A stretch of DNA of 64,000 nt from Hydrangea macrophylla. Lineage: Eukaryota; Streptophyta; Magnoliopsida; Cornales; Hydrangeaceae. This document shows positions 45,313 through 57,700 of this stretch, piece by piece. The notes beneath the pieces are model-generated. The model had not been told where the DNA came from, did not search any database, and saw only the letters and a list, made by a program, of their open reading frames with translations. The DNA lies in NCBI GenBank assembly GCA_033977485.1, contig CM066984.1, positions 33,957,501 to 34,021,500 on the forward strand. The letters are read 5' to 3'. The position numbers were made by a program, and so were the translations under genes. Every line of letters starts with the position of its first letter. Position 1 is the stretch's first letter.

Positions 45313-46204
45313 AACGAGCCAAGAATGATGCCCAAGGATGATGCTTCCAACCCCTCAATGCGAATAACAACGGTGACAAACTTCAAGTCATAGATAAGAT
45401 GATCCTACTCATGCGGCTTCAATCTTCAATGGATCAAAAAGGATCTCGTCTCTTGAAACAACATGGCCGAGAAGCTCAATTCCACTAGCCCAAGATCACA
45501 CAAGAAAAGAAGTTAGCATAAAACTAGTGCTCTCGCAAAAATCTATAAGATAATGCGAAGGCACTCCTCGTGCTTCTCCCGAATAGGCAAAAAGATAAGG
45601 ACAACCACAAATTTGATCAAGAAGTAGACGAAGGGTACCATCCATTCAATCCACAATGCTGCCCGTGCATCGGCAAACCGAAAGATTTCACTAGGTATAT
45701 GCATTGCCCCAAACGTGAACAAAGGGCGATCTTTGAGATGTCTTGCTCCTGAATCCTCAAATGATAGTAGTCCGATTTAACTCATAGTAGTCGATACAAA
45801 ACTTGAAAAAATGAGACGTCTTTTGCTTGGTAAACAAATGGGTGCCCTCACGACGAAACATAAAGGCGGATGAACTCTTCTACTATGCCAATCCTTAATC
45901 TGAATCTCAAACTCTTCCGACTCCACAGGTGGCAAAAAATAAAAAATAAAAAAAAACTTAAATAAGCAACATGTCATCAACAAAGTCTATTATGAACTCA
46001 AAGTCACGGATAGACGACCACTAAGTAAAGTCCTACGAAACATGTCCGAGTACTCACATATAGTTTAGAGGGAAATCCTCACGAATTGCCTCACTCTAAT
46101 CACACAACGAATAAATGAAATAAACACAGTGACTCCTCTTTGCAACCAGGCCAAGACAAAGTCGGAAGAGTTAAGAAATCTCCCAAAAGTTATAACGATC
46201 CTCC
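45313..46204 (-). pseudogene. Element F reverse transcriptase remnant
   Basis: On the minus strand, scraps in shifting frames match gypsy RT in order: FIRLYVSS-GHPFVYQ (for [10 protein letters not shown]), LYRLL/CIDYYEL (for CIDYREL), YYHLRIQEQDISKIAL, IYLVKSFGL, FVVVLI, EKHEECLRIIL and an LGHVVS-like piece, then PHE and IYDLKF of the RNase H region. At least two internal deletions remove the YPLPRIDDL block and early RNase H. It begins at the second GGCTA of element B and is cut at 46204 by the element C LTR. Confidence 0.7.
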
Positions 46205-47592
46205 TGTAACAACCTGCATTTCCATTTAATTTCTTATAATTACATTGCATATTTAAATTCAATTTGTACTGTCTGCTTTTATTTAATTATAATTCTCATG
46301 TGTTAAAATCTTGTAACTTGCTTTATTTCATAATTAAAATTATCATTGGGGTCAAACTGCGATTTTATAAAATTTAGCAATACCTGTGTTGGATTTTAAA
46401 ACTGTATTTCAAAACGGTGGAAATATTTGCTTTTGACTCAATCAATATTTTTATAAAATCAGAAAACCATTTCTTATGTTAAAAAGAATTTTCTGTATTT
46501 TTGTGGTGAACACTGCGCCGCAAAAATACCAGTTTATGTTTAAAACTGTCCGCGCCCCTTGGAACTTCCACAGATTTTGGAAGTGACTGATGCTTTATTT
46601 TCATTTAAGGCAAATCATGATTGGGTAAGCTTTGTTTGGGTATGCTCCTATTTGGTGTGTTAATTTAGTACTATAAGTTGTTTTGCCAAACATGAGAAGT
46701 GCTTCCTAGGCTAGTTGTGCATGCTTTGTTTGCCAATACCTAACTTGTGTGAGTTATTGTTGTGCCATAAGCTAATTTACCCAAACACCTCATGACCCCT
46801 ATACACCTAAATTGACCTTTCAAATTGTGAATGTGTATATACCTATATACCTATTTATGTATAATTCACAGTGTGTATAATTTCAAAAACCTGTTGAGCC
46901 TTAGAGAATCTACTTGATGGCCAAGTTAAGCAATCTCTACATATACTCTTATACACTCTCACACACTCATTCTCACAAACTGATTCAGAGAGAAAAGAGA
47001 GAGTTGGAGAGTTTAATTTCAAAAAATTTTAGAGAGAGAGAGCTCTTAATCCCCATAGCCAAAGTTTGGGTTTGAATTTCCTATATTGCTTCTCTTTCTC
47101 AAAAATCTCTGCACTTTTAATCTCAGTGAGTATTTCTAACTCACTCAGAATGTAATTCACCATTGATTTACTATTTTGTGTAGTTAAATTGCGATCACCA
47201 TTTTTGAGTTCACGTTGGAAGTTTCATAGCTTGAAAATCATAACTTTTCAAACTCAACCAAAATCTGTTTTTGTAGATAATAATGAAAGATTATAGTATA
47301 AATAGACTGTGGTTAAAGTATTAAAGCTCAATTTGTTAATATGAGAAAGTACATTAGAAATCAAATTTTGACATCTTTTGATTCTTCGTAAAATTTGTGA
47401 GTTGCGGAATGATTCGTGTTAAATTGGTCGTAGATTCTTAATCCTTGCGAAAAACCGAAGAAATCCATATATAAATATGATATGTTATATATACTTTTGT
47501 TTTTGAAAATGGGCCAAAAGACCCCTTAATTTCTGAAACAGGGGAAAACCAGTGAGGAAGACGAAGACACTGCCGAAACTAGCGCGCGCGAT

Positions 47593-47875
47593 CGCGCGAG
47601 CGTGGGTCACGCGAGCGGCCTGCGCGAGCGACCTATCGCACTAGCGGCCCGCGCGCGCAAGCTGTGTGTTTTCAGGCAGACAAGAAAAGTTTTAAAAAGA
47701 AAACGAAAATTAGGCATATCGCGCGAGCGGCCCGCGCGAGTGACCCCTCGCGTGAGCGAGGTGGCTGGTTTTAGGCAGACAGAAAATGTTTAAAAGAAAA
47801 TGAAAAATGGTCATATCGAGCGAGCAATCCGCGCAAGCGACCCGTCGCAAGAGAGACCCGCATGCGCGACTTCTG
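47593..47875. repeat. CpG-rich motif array in the C LTR (CGCGCGAGCG variants)
   Basis: Ten-base sites resembling CGCGCGAGCG start at 47593, 47608, 47621 and 47637 in the first block (pitch 15,13,16). In the second they start at 47720, 47733 and 47749 (13,16). A third, decayed block runs from about 47816. Blocks are separated by a similar AT-rich spacer with 'ttaggcagacagaaaa'. Most sites keep two or more CpGs, although methylated plant transposon CpGs decay quickly. Confidence 0.7.
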
Positions 47876-48119
47876 ACAGTTTCTAGTTTTTGCTTGTCTT
47901 TTGTTAAGAAACTGTTTGGGTGATGTTTTATGAACTTTTAAAGCTCTGTTTGGGAAAATTACTAAAACAGAATCCTATTTGGTTATGTTTGGACTACTAA
48001 AATGATGTATTATGACTTATCAATCCCCGTACGCACGTTGTTTCTATATTTTAGTGATTTACTTTATGTTTAAAGTTTCATGACATTCATATGGAGTTTG
48101 TTGTGCATGTATGGGGGTA

Positions 48120-48500
48120 GTAGTCAGTGTGGAAAAGAGTAATGGTCAGTATGGTATAGAGTGTGTGGTTGAGATTGTGTTGTGGACACTCCCTGGTAAG
48201 TGAGTACCAAAGTGTGTTGTGGTTGAGATTGCGACTAGAGTGTCTTTAAAATGTGGCAGTGGCAAAACTGGACACTCCCTGATGACCATGGTAGCGTCAA
48301 AGTGTGTGATGCCAAACTTGGACATTCCCTAGCACTCATGGTAATGCTAAAGTGTGGCCTACGGACACTCTCTGGTACCCGAGTCTGAATACTATGTGAT
48401 GTATTTGCGAGGCAGATTAGGTACTAAAGGGTGAGGCATTGGACATTCCCTGGCACCCCTGTGCTAAAGTGTGAGGCAAACTGGACATTCCCTGGCACTC
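48120..48500. repeat. Subrepeats of about 50-60 bp in the C LTR
   Basis: Six to seven copies of a block joining 'ggacattccctggcac' with 'gtgctaaagtgtg', with diverged spacers. Confidence 0.75.
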
Positions 48501-49186
48501 CTGTGCTAAAGTGTGGCTATCGGAGTATTTCAAAGATACTGGTGTGAGATGGTGGGTTGTTGTGTTTGTCGAGAGAAAAGAGTCGGTAAGATGAGATGGT
48601 GCATTATTTTCATACACGATCACATATGTGAATTATATCATACCAATGATATTGTGGTTGTTTTCTAAAATGAACTCTTTGCTCTAATGTAAACTTGTTG
48701 AATTAAATGGGAATTTGAAAATGGTAAATGAGTATGTTTTACATTCAAAATTATGTTTTTAATACTCACCAGCTTCTTGAAGCTGACAGCGTCGATGCGT
48801 CCTAGACATTCGTGTTCCGGCTTTTTAGGTTTTGATCAAGCTGAGCATTATGACTATGCCAACCGAGAACGGCTATTTTGGAAGATAAAACTATTATCAA
48901 TATCCTGTGCTTTAATTTATGAACTGTTTTGTAATAAGGATGACTGTAATAGATGTTATGTTATTATTTTGATTTAAGGCGGTTTGTGTCTTTAGAGACC
49001 CCGTGTTGTAATAACTATTAAGTTAGAAAAAAATTGTAAGCCTTGATTGCTTTGCTCTGATTATTATGTTTTTGTTGTTGACGTTTGTGACGGAATCGAT
49101 CCTTCAAACTGTCACGACCTACAGGTCCATAAAGGAAATTAAACGCTTTCCTTATTTATGCTACATCCGGGCGTGACGGGATTTAG

Positions 49187-49202
49187 TGGTATCCGAGACA
49201 GG
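49187..49202 (+). other. Element C primer-binding site (degenerate tRNA-Met type)
   Basis: TGGTATCCGAGACAGG lies eight bases after the LTR end. It differs from the standard TGGTATCAGAGC at an inner position and by one extra base. Confidence 0.75.
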
Positions 49203-49373
49203 TTTTTTCTCAGAATAGTTTAGTCAGGTTAGGGTTTACCAGTATAGACCCAATTCCACAGTTCTATTAGCTTAAACTTTTGCACCCCGATGATACGACG
49301 GGGAGGATAGACTCAGTTACCCAAACGCCTAAGATTATCTCTGTCCTGATTTAAGTTAGTACCATTTTCAGGT

Positions 49374-50029
49374 ATGGATCCAGCTCAGCCCCTTTTTGTA
49401 CCTGATGCTTTTGGAGGGCATTGGATTAACTTGGGAGTGATAGTACCAGCTTTGGCAATACTTTATTTCACCCTATCGAGCAGCGGGCAACAGTGACAGT
49501 CGAGTTAGATCTCTGGCACCAGATCCACGTGTTAGGGCTGGTTGACTTATCCCACTAATCCCATGCTCGCTTCGAGATCTTGTACTTTGTCGAGATTTAG
49601 CGCTTAGTACTCATAGAGATGGTTCGCTTGGTTAACAGTGATGCCTTCTATTTACCCCTTGAGGTTCAGGTTGTGCAGGATCACCTTGCACAGCTGGATA
49701 TGCCTCCACCAGTTGTCCCCGCTGATGAGGATGATGTTGAGGTGGTTCATTTGGCTCCTATAGGTGGGGAGGGTGTTGATGAGGAGGATGTCATAGGTTG
49801 GGACGACTTCGCAGTTGACCTTGAGGAGGCACTAGCACATGAGCTAGCTTTGCCAGAGGCAAATGTCCCTGAACCTGCTTCGTTGCTAACCTCACATAGC
49901 TATAAGTTTGGGGCAGGCCCCTCTCATGTTCAGCGACTTCATCAGGCCAACTCGCTTGACCTTTTGATGGCTACCTATGGCGATGACTGGCCGTTTAGAT
50001 ATCGCCTTGTATATATTGACTATTTTTGA
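49374..50029 (+). pseudogene. Element C pre-gag acidic ORF, homologous to the B ORF (frameshifted)
   Basis: The ATG at 49374 opens MDPAQPLFVPDAFGGHW, matching PPLFVPDEFGGHY of element B at the same genomic place. The frame then fails after about 40 codons. Further on, in other frames, EQRATVTVELD matches VRQRAIVETERD. The open stretch 49619-50029 begins at the equivalent of LLMLRDRS, followed by LEV and PPPVVPADEDDVEVVH, matching LAEV and PPADEDPEDDD. The ATG sits two bases after TTTTCAG|GT. Order and spacing of at least four blocks agree, so I treat the two as one family despite low identity. Confidence 0.7.
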
Positions 50030-50433
50030 ATAGTAGCTCTATTCTCTTTTTGCAAACTGTATCTACATGCATTCGAGTATAGGTCAATGACCCCATTTTT
50101 GTAACTCTAACTCTTGCATGGACGATGTACTTCCTAACCTACACAGATAGGGTAGGCACAAACCTGATCATACACGCTTTTTATATCAACTTGATCGAGA
50201 AGTTATATATACAATACTCTTTTAATGTTGTTGACATTTAAACTGCTTTATGCTTCTGTTGCATGCATTTTCCTCATTCTACTATCACTATCATGCATAG
50301 AATGGCTGGAGGACTAAGGAGGAATCAGAATTTGATCGAAGATGCACCTTTAGCTGCCGACTCCACAGGAATGCTTGAAGCTTTCGTCAGACATCTCGAA
50401 AGGGTTAGTAATTAGAATGAAAACTGACGAGAC

Positions 50434-50507
50434 CGCCAAACTAGAGATAAGCTGCTGGAGAGATTTCGTCCGCCAAACTAGAGATTAGCTGCTAGAGAGA
50501 TTCCGTC
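50434..50507 (+). repeat. 37-bp tandem duplication in C gag
   Basis: Two copies starting at 50434 and 50471 ('cgccaaactagagat..'), differing at three positions. 37 is not a multiple of three, so it frameshifts gag. Confidence 0.85.
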
Positions 50508-50921
50508 CACTGAGGCCCGAGCAGTTTGCGGGTACCGCAAAACCATGGAAGGCGGAACAGTGCTTAAGACAGATGGACCGCATGTTCGAGGCTGTCCAGT
50601 GCAATGAGATGGACAAGAGGATGTTAGCTGCCTTTCAATTAACTGATGCCGCCGCAGATTGGTAGGATTCGGTTGTAGCTACTATCGGGAATGGAGCTGC
50701 GATGGGAATGACGTGGACTGCGTTCAAAGGGAGATTTTTGGAGAAGTATTTTCTGACTACGGAGAGGCACAGAAGAGAGAATGAGTTCATGGATCTAAGA
50801 CAAGGAACCATTTCGGTGCAAGAGTACACCACTCAGTTCGAGGGACTGTCTCAGTTCGCCCCTCATATGGTTGATACTAAGGAGTAGAGGATCCATAAGT
50901 AAACCAAGGGTGGATACCGCA

Positions 50922-51307
50922 TAGTGGTGTCAGTCGGGTAGGGTTGACCCGGCCCGGCCCGCCACAAGGCCCAGTTTGCTAGGCCCGGTTCACATACCCC
51001 GGGTTGGGGTGGACACCCATCCTTCCGTCCATGGCCCGGCCCGGCCCAAAATGGTGAAAAAGCCCAGCCCAGCCCGAAGCCCGCCATGACCCACTCCAAA
51101 AATTGAAGAAAGCCCTCTAGCCCGTCCGGCCCGGCCTGATGTCTGGCACGCTAGGCCCGGGCCACCGATCCGGGGCGGACACACCCGCTCCACTCCCAAG
51201 CCCAGCCCGGCCCGGCCTGATGTTTGGTGAAGCCCGGTTCGGCCTGGCCCGAAGCTCGCTCGGGGCCCACTTTGACCGGGCCCGGCCTAGCCTGTTTGAC
51301 ACCTCTA
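50922..51307. mobile_element. hAT-type MITE, 386 bp, GC-rich interior
   Basis: Terminal inverted repeats TAGTGGTGTCA and TGACACCTCTA are flanked by a perfect 8-bp target duplication ATACCGCA (50914-50921 and 51308-51315). The 8-bp duplication and TAGxGGTGTCA ends are hAT hallmarks. The interior is runs of GGCCCG in both orientations, giving strong foldback potential and several spurious open frames. It encodes no transposase and interrupts the gag of element C. Confidence 0.88.
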
Positions 51308-52305
51308 ATACCGCAGATTCGCCGCATGAACCTCGGTTACCTAGATAAATCTTTCGAGGGACTAGTTGGCTTGGCTACTGATCTAGAAAAGGACGCTCGA
51401 GTGAACCAAAAGGAATTCAAATTTCGACCGCCTCAAAGGGGTAACTTTGGAAATAAGCCACCAATGTATCGTACCCAAGGGCAAAAGAAAAATTTCGATG
51501 GGAGCAAGAGAACCCAAACTATCACCTATCTGACTCAACCTCGAGTGGAAGAAGGTAGTAGTGCTGGGAAATGTTTCAACTGTGGCAATCCCGGTAATCT
51601 GGCTCGAGATTGCAAGGCACCAAGGCGTGCTACTTAGCAAGGCATAGTCTGCTACAACTGTGGTGAACCAGGTCACATCAGTAAGTTCTGTACTGCCCCT
51701 AAGCAAGTGACTTTTGATCAGCAAGGTCAGACTCGCATGAATGTTGTTATTCCTGATGTCGCTGGATATGATGAGACTGTGTACGAAGAAAGAGATTATG
51801 TAGAAGCTCAACCTGATCAACAAGCAGTGGAAGGTACATTAACTCTATTTAACTCCCATGTTAAAGTGTTATTTTATACGGGTGCTACTCTTTCATTCAT
51901 ATCTGTTAACACTATTCGGAGATTGGGTATCTTACCTCATCGTTTAGAGAAAGCCTTGAGGGCTACCTCACCATTAGGAGCCACAGTCAAGTTAGGACAT
52001 GTGTGCAAGGATTTTCCATTGCGATTAGGAGATCGTGAAATCCCTGCAAGGCTGATTGTTCTATCGATGAAGGAGTTAGACATAATCCTAGGGATGGATT
52101 GGCTCTCTCAGAATCAAGCGAAGTTGGATTGTGCGAGGAATAGAATTACATTCCCCGACAATGAGAATCAACCCTTTAATTTTCAATGTAACCCTTCGGG
52201 AGATATGTTCCTCACAAGATGCTTAGCAAACATCGAAGTTGTCAGTACAGAGATGACAGCGTCGTCTATACCTGTAGTCAAGTACTTCGAAGAAGGAATT
52301 TTAGC

Positions 52306-54680
52306 ATGGGATCAAAGCAAGTACGAAAACCAGGGGCAAAGGATTAGATAACAGTGTTCGTGGACAATCTACACCCTAAAATGGAATACAGAAGCCTGGG
52401 GCGTTTTTTCTCAGGAGGTGTAACGATGAGGGATGTCTTTATTCCTTACAAAATGAGGAAGGAGCGGGAAGATAGATATGGGTTTGTAAGGTTCTCCACG
52501 ATGTACGAAGCTAGAAGAGTGATACAGATGTATAATGGAGCAATACTGTGGGGAAGGAAATTGATTGTAAAGCTGGCTTCATTCGGATGGGATAAAAGAG
52601 GTGGCCTTATAAACTTCAGTTCAAGAACCCTAGGAGCTAGGGTAGGAATGTCAGAATCGAAAGCTATGATAAAACCAACCAGATTCAATAGAAGGGATGG
52701 TCGTACGTACGCTGCTGTGGCAAAAGGGCTGAAATTCGATGGAGTGAGGGGAGCAATGATAGATGGCGAACTGGAGGCTGAAGACAACAATGGGGACTCA
52801 GTGACTGATGATGCAGATTTTATTCTAGAAATTCAGACTAATCCGGAAGAATATTCATGGCCGAATAAGGCTGTGGTCGGGGTTTTAAGAGATCCCTCTC
52901 AAATCATCAAAATTAGAGAACAACTGAACAAGGAAGGAATACCCAAATGTTTGATCATTCCTATGGGAGGAGATATGCTTCTTTTATGCTTTAAGGAGAA
53001 GTCAGACATGGTTGCCTTGCTGGACAATGGGGATTCATGGGGACACAAATGGTTTTCCTCTCTTAAGCCATGGGAACCAAACGACGTGGGAAAATCGAGG
53101 TCTTGTTGGATCAGATGCTATGGGGTCCCCTTGCATGTTTGGTGTGAAAAAGTTTTTCTTGCTATTGGGAACTTTGTAGGGAAAACTGTAATGGTGGATG
53201 ATGACACCCTTATGAAAAATAGATTGGATATTGGTCGGATCTTATGCATTACACCTAATCATGGGAAAATTGCAGAAAGGGTTAAGATCAAAGTTGATGA
53301 TTCTTGCTTCGACGTCTACGTAGAGGAAGAATTGGGTCATTCGCCTCATGAACTTGGTTATGGTGGTAGATGTAGAAACCAATTAGCAGATTGGTTGACG
53401 GGAGATCAGGGATGCCAGGAAAATCTAGAGTCCATGAAGGATCGGTGTACTTCACCTAAGGTGACAGGCTTCGAGAAGATATCTGAAAATTTCTCCGACG
53501 AGGTCCGGAAAAGAAGATCGGAAATTCGAAACGGCAAGAAGGTTGCTGAGGTGGAAGTATCAGATGACGTGGTAAGCAATGGTTGGTTTGTAGAGAAGCA
53601 TATGGAAGCAAGAGACTTTTCGGGTGCTCATGGTAGGTCGGCGCATGGGATGTACCACCTAGAAAAACTGTGATTGCATCGGATAAAGAGATAAAGATAT
53701 GTGAGGGCGGCTCCGTTGCAATTTCCGAGTTTAAAAATCGGCTGGTTGCTAGCTGTACTCATGAAAAAAGCAACCTTATTCCCTATAAACAAGATAGATG
53801 TTTGACAGGTGCCGCCTGGGACAATGGTACGCTTTGTGATGGGCCTAGATCATTTTCAGTTTGGGTCAGATGCGAAGAGAGGCCGGCTGAAGGTCTTCAG
53901 GAGCGTGGGTTTACTTTAGAGAGTGGGCCTCTGGACAATTCAAAGGGAGTCAATGGTATGGTTAAGGAAATAAGAAAATCTGGGCCTGGCCCACAATCAC
54001 AGTCTGGGTCAAGGGATTTAGTAGCTTCAGAAGATGCTCCTAACAAAAGCCTTCACATCAAAACTTACCAGGAAATTTCCTCAGCCTCCATCGCTAGGGC
54101 TGGTGGAACTAATTTGGAGAGTTTTGAAGGATCAAGGGTGGAAGAAACTCAAGGATTGGATATGATCGAGTCGGAAAGTCTGCCGAATGCGGGATCCCAG
54201 GTCCAGATACAAAGTTCGGATGAGGGAAATCTTGACAAAATGGTGGTGGAAGATACACAACTGCGGGAGACTCGGGAGATCGATGGTGAGGTCTCGAAGC
54301 CAGAACGGAGGAGGTATAAAAAGAAGAAATCGAAGCATTTTTTTTTTTTGGAAAACAGGTTCATTTGTAACCTAAACAGATCGGTGGTGAATAGCCCAAA
54401 AGGGGGAAGAGGTAAGCATAAAGTTTGCAGGGCTTCAGCAATCACTAATTCTGGTAGCCGTACTGAAGTTGATGAGGAGATTGAGCAATTATCGGATCCG
54501 AAATCCATTCCTGTTGGGACGCCTAGAGATGAGAATCAGGCGATGATGGCTGAGGCGTCGGCAACTTGGGCACATGCGAAGAAAATTAGCCTTGTTTTTG
54601 AAGGAGAAGATACGGAAATCATTAATAAAATAGCTGAGATGGGCAAGGATGATTGGGAGAACTACTTAAAACACAAGTAG
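52306..54680 (+). pseudogene. LINE ORF1 protein (RRM-type RNA-binding), broken
   Basis: The ATG at 52306 starts MGSKQVRKPGAKD, followed by a TAG at 52345. The same frame then continues FVDNLHPKMEYRSLGRFFSGG ... DRYGFVRFSTM, an RNA-recognition motif. A DUF4283-like block follows (MLLLCFKEKSDM, WFSSLKPWEP, WIRCYGVPLHVW). A frameshift between about 53600 and 53650 moves the reading to the frame ending at 54680 (WAHAKKISLVFEGEDTEI). The product would coat the LINE RNA. The zinc-knuckle position is not clearly CCHC. It sits 39 nt upstream of ORF2. Confidence 0.85.
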
Positions 54681-54719
54681 TTCATTGGTCTTTCTCTAGG
54701 AGTGTAGCAAGGTTCTTTA

Positions 54720-57700
54720 ATGAAGATTATATCTTGGAATGTTAGGGGGTTGGGAAGGGAGGAAAAAAGGAGTGCTGTAAGTAGAATGGTTAAGACAATC
54801 AAGCCTGATATGCTCTTCATTCAAGAGTCAAAAATTCATGAAGACAAGAAGTGGCTTGTTAGAAGATTGGGGGGGAGATTGTTGAATCAATCAATTCTTT
54901 CTTACTCAGAAGGAGCTTCTGGGGGTATTATTTGTTTGTGGAATACGAATTTCTTCGAGGTCACAGAATCAATAGTTAGATTTAGATTCATTGTTCTCCG
55001 GGGAGTTTTAAAAGATGGCAATGTGGAATGCATTTTTTGCAATGTCTATGCGTCTAACGATGATTCGGAAAGAAAGGTCATGTGGGATGAATTACGGGCT
55101 TTAAAATCGAGAAACCAAATTCCATGGTGCTTTGGGGGTGATTTTAATGTTGTTTCCAACGAAAGAGAGAGAGTGGGGGGAGTCTGGAGCTCTAGAGGTT
55201 GTAACAATTTCAATGAGTTTATCAACGAAGCAGAATTATGTGACGTAAGATTAACAGACAGATTATTTACATGGTCTAACAAGAGTAGGATGGACCGATT
55301 CCTTATCACGGGTGAATGGGTTTCCTATTTCCCCAACATCAAGTCGTGGAGCTTGCCAAAAGGTTTATCTGATCATAATCCAATTATTCTCGGAGAAGAC
55401 AATATGAACTGGGGCCCGATTCCTTTCAAATTTTTTGATCACTGGTGGGATTTAGCGGGTTTTGAGGAGGTCATTGATTCAGCTTGGGCAATGTCCAATG
55501 TTCAAGGAAATGTAGGAAGGACTGTTTGGAGTAAGTTATGCTCGGTAAAAGATAGAATTAAGGAATGGAGGCGTTCTGCTCCATGCGACGCCTCTAAATC
55601 TATTATAGTCCTGGAAGATCAGATTAATCAATTGGATATCCAACAAGAAACTCAGGGTCTTGATGTAGGAGAGAGGAAAGAGAGATGGAGTTTGACTCTT
55701 GATCTATGGAAGGCTTATAGACTTGAAGAATGCAAATGGAGGCAAAAATCAAGAGTTAAGTGGCTGAAAGTGGGTGACAAAAACACAGCATTTTTCCATT
55801 CGATGTCTTCAGCTAGAAGGAGGAGGAACCACTTAAGTAGAATTATTGTGGATGGGGTTACTGTTCAATCGCCGGATGGAATCAAGTTGGAGGTGCATAA
55901 TTATTTTAGTAACCTTTATGCAGATTCTTTCAGCCCTAGACCGACCTTATTGGGGTATAACTTCAAACAGATTTCTAATTCCCAAAAATGTAGGTTAGAA
56001 AGAGAATTTAGTGAACAAGAAGTCTGGAAGGCTATCGATATGTGCGATGGGAACAAAGCTCCAGGGCCTGATGGGTTCAACTTCAATTTTTTTAAGAAAA
56101 AGTGGGATGTCGTTAAAGGTGATGTGATGAGGTTTCTGGCCGAGTTTCATTCATCCGGTTCAATTGATAAGAGGCTCAACTCTTCATTTATTGCTCTTAT
56201 TCCAAAGAAGGATCAACCGACAGGGTTGGGAGATTTCAGACCCATCAGTCTGATTAGTAGTGTCTACAAGATTTTAGGTAAAGTTCTAGCAAATAGACTC
56301 CGAGACGTTATGGGCTCGGTGATTAGCGAAAACCAATAAGCTTTTTTTAAAGGTCGACAAATTCTTGATAGCATGGTAATGGCAATTGAAATGGTTGATT
56401 GTATGAAGAAAAGGAGAGGCGGGGGCTTATTATTTAAGATTGATTTTGAGAAGGCTTACGATAAGGTTGACTGGGGATTTCTGGATTCAATTATGGGTGG
56501 TATGGGTTTTGGTGATAAGTGGAGATTGTGGATCAAAGGGTGTCTATGTTCTGCTTCTGTATCAGTATTGATCAATGGTTCCCCTGGGAACCTAATTCCA
56601 TTAAAGAAGGGGTTGAGACAAGGGGATCCCTTATCGCCCTTTCTGTTTGTAATGGTGGCGGAGGGTTTAAATGCTATGATGAAGAAGACCATGGAGGCTG
56701 GGTTGGTTGAAGGTATTCAAATTGGGTCGAGTAATGAGTCTATCTCGCATTTGCAATTCGCAGATGATACACTTTTCTTTTGTAAACAAAACCTTGACCA
56801 CCTACTGAACATCAAGAAAACTTTGAGATGTTTTGAACTGGTATCGGGGTTTAAAGTCAACTTCTTTAAAGTTGTATCATTGGTTATGGTATTCAGGATG
56901 ATGTTCTTGGAATTTGGGCAGATGCTGTTAGATGCAAAATAGGGCACTTACCGATCAATTACTTGGGGTTGCCCCTCGGAGCGAATCCTTGTAGAATTGC
57001 AACTTGGAATTCTGTTATCTCTAGGTATGAATCCAAACTCTCCGGTTGGAAGAGGAATTTAATATCAATGGCTGGAAGAGTGGTTTTAATTAAATAAGTT
57101 TTAAAAAGCCTTCCGTTGTACTTTATGTCAGTTTTTAAAATGCCCACGGCAGTGGCTCAAAAAATTGACATGATTCAGAGAAGATTCCTTTGGGGAGGAT
57201 CTGATGAGAAGAGGAAAATTCATTGGGTTAGTTGGGATAGAGTTTGTCGTAGCAAAAACAAAGGTGGGTTGGGGTTGGGAAGAATTACTGATATGAATAG
57301 TGCTTTGTTAGCTAAGTGGATTTGGAGATTTGAATCGTCAGAAGATGGACTCTGGAAGAGGGTTTTGATGGCAAAATATGGAATCCACAAGCTTGAATTC
57401 ATTCCTTTTTTAAGGAATCGTAGAAACTTATCTCCCTTTCTTTCTGGAATCCAAAAAGTACTTTCGAACAACAATATTTATGCTACAGGGATTCTAGAAG
57501 GGTTCGGGGTGGCAGTTGGGAATGGAGAGATGGTTCGTTTCTGGGAGGACTGTTGATTAGTAGATCAACCATTAAGAATTGCCTTCCCAAGAATCTTTGC
57601 TCTATCTATACACAAAGCTGATTCTATCTCTAGATATGGCTCCTGGAATTCCTTCGATTGGATTTGGAGTATTCCGCTGAGGAGGAATATGTTCGATTGG

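Larger units (their letters stand above)
46205..49178 (+). mobile_element. 5' LTR of element C (2.97 kb)
   Basis: It begins TGTAACAACC and ends near 'gggcgtgacg' (CA decayed to CG) before 'ggatttagtggtatcc'. It contains a GTGAGT palindrome in the leader (47126), a CpG-rich motif array (47593-47875) and subrepeats (48120-48500). Confidence 0.85.
50302..52279 (+). pseudogene. Element C gag-protease (broken)
   Basis: The ATG at 50302 starts MAGGLRRNQ. The capsid domain follows in pieces (AEQCLRQMDRMFEAVQCNEMDKR, FLEKYFLTTERHRRENEF, TTQFEGLSQFAPHMVD). A 37-bp tandem duplication (50434-50507) breaks the frame. The hAT MITE at 50922-51307 interrupts the FTKGLYPQIRRMNL region. Zinc knuckles CFNCGNPGNLARDC (near 51575) and CYNCGEPGHISKFC (near 51650) are separated by a TAG. 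The protease motif reads LFYTGATLSFI: the catalytic Asp of DTG is Tyr. The frame runs to DIILGMDWL and is cut at 52279 by the LINE target site. Confidence 0.85.

Noticed and set aside
50863..51348. Proline/glycine-rich frames at 51 kb
   Set aside because: They lie inside the GGCCCG-rich hAT MITE and have no family motifs.
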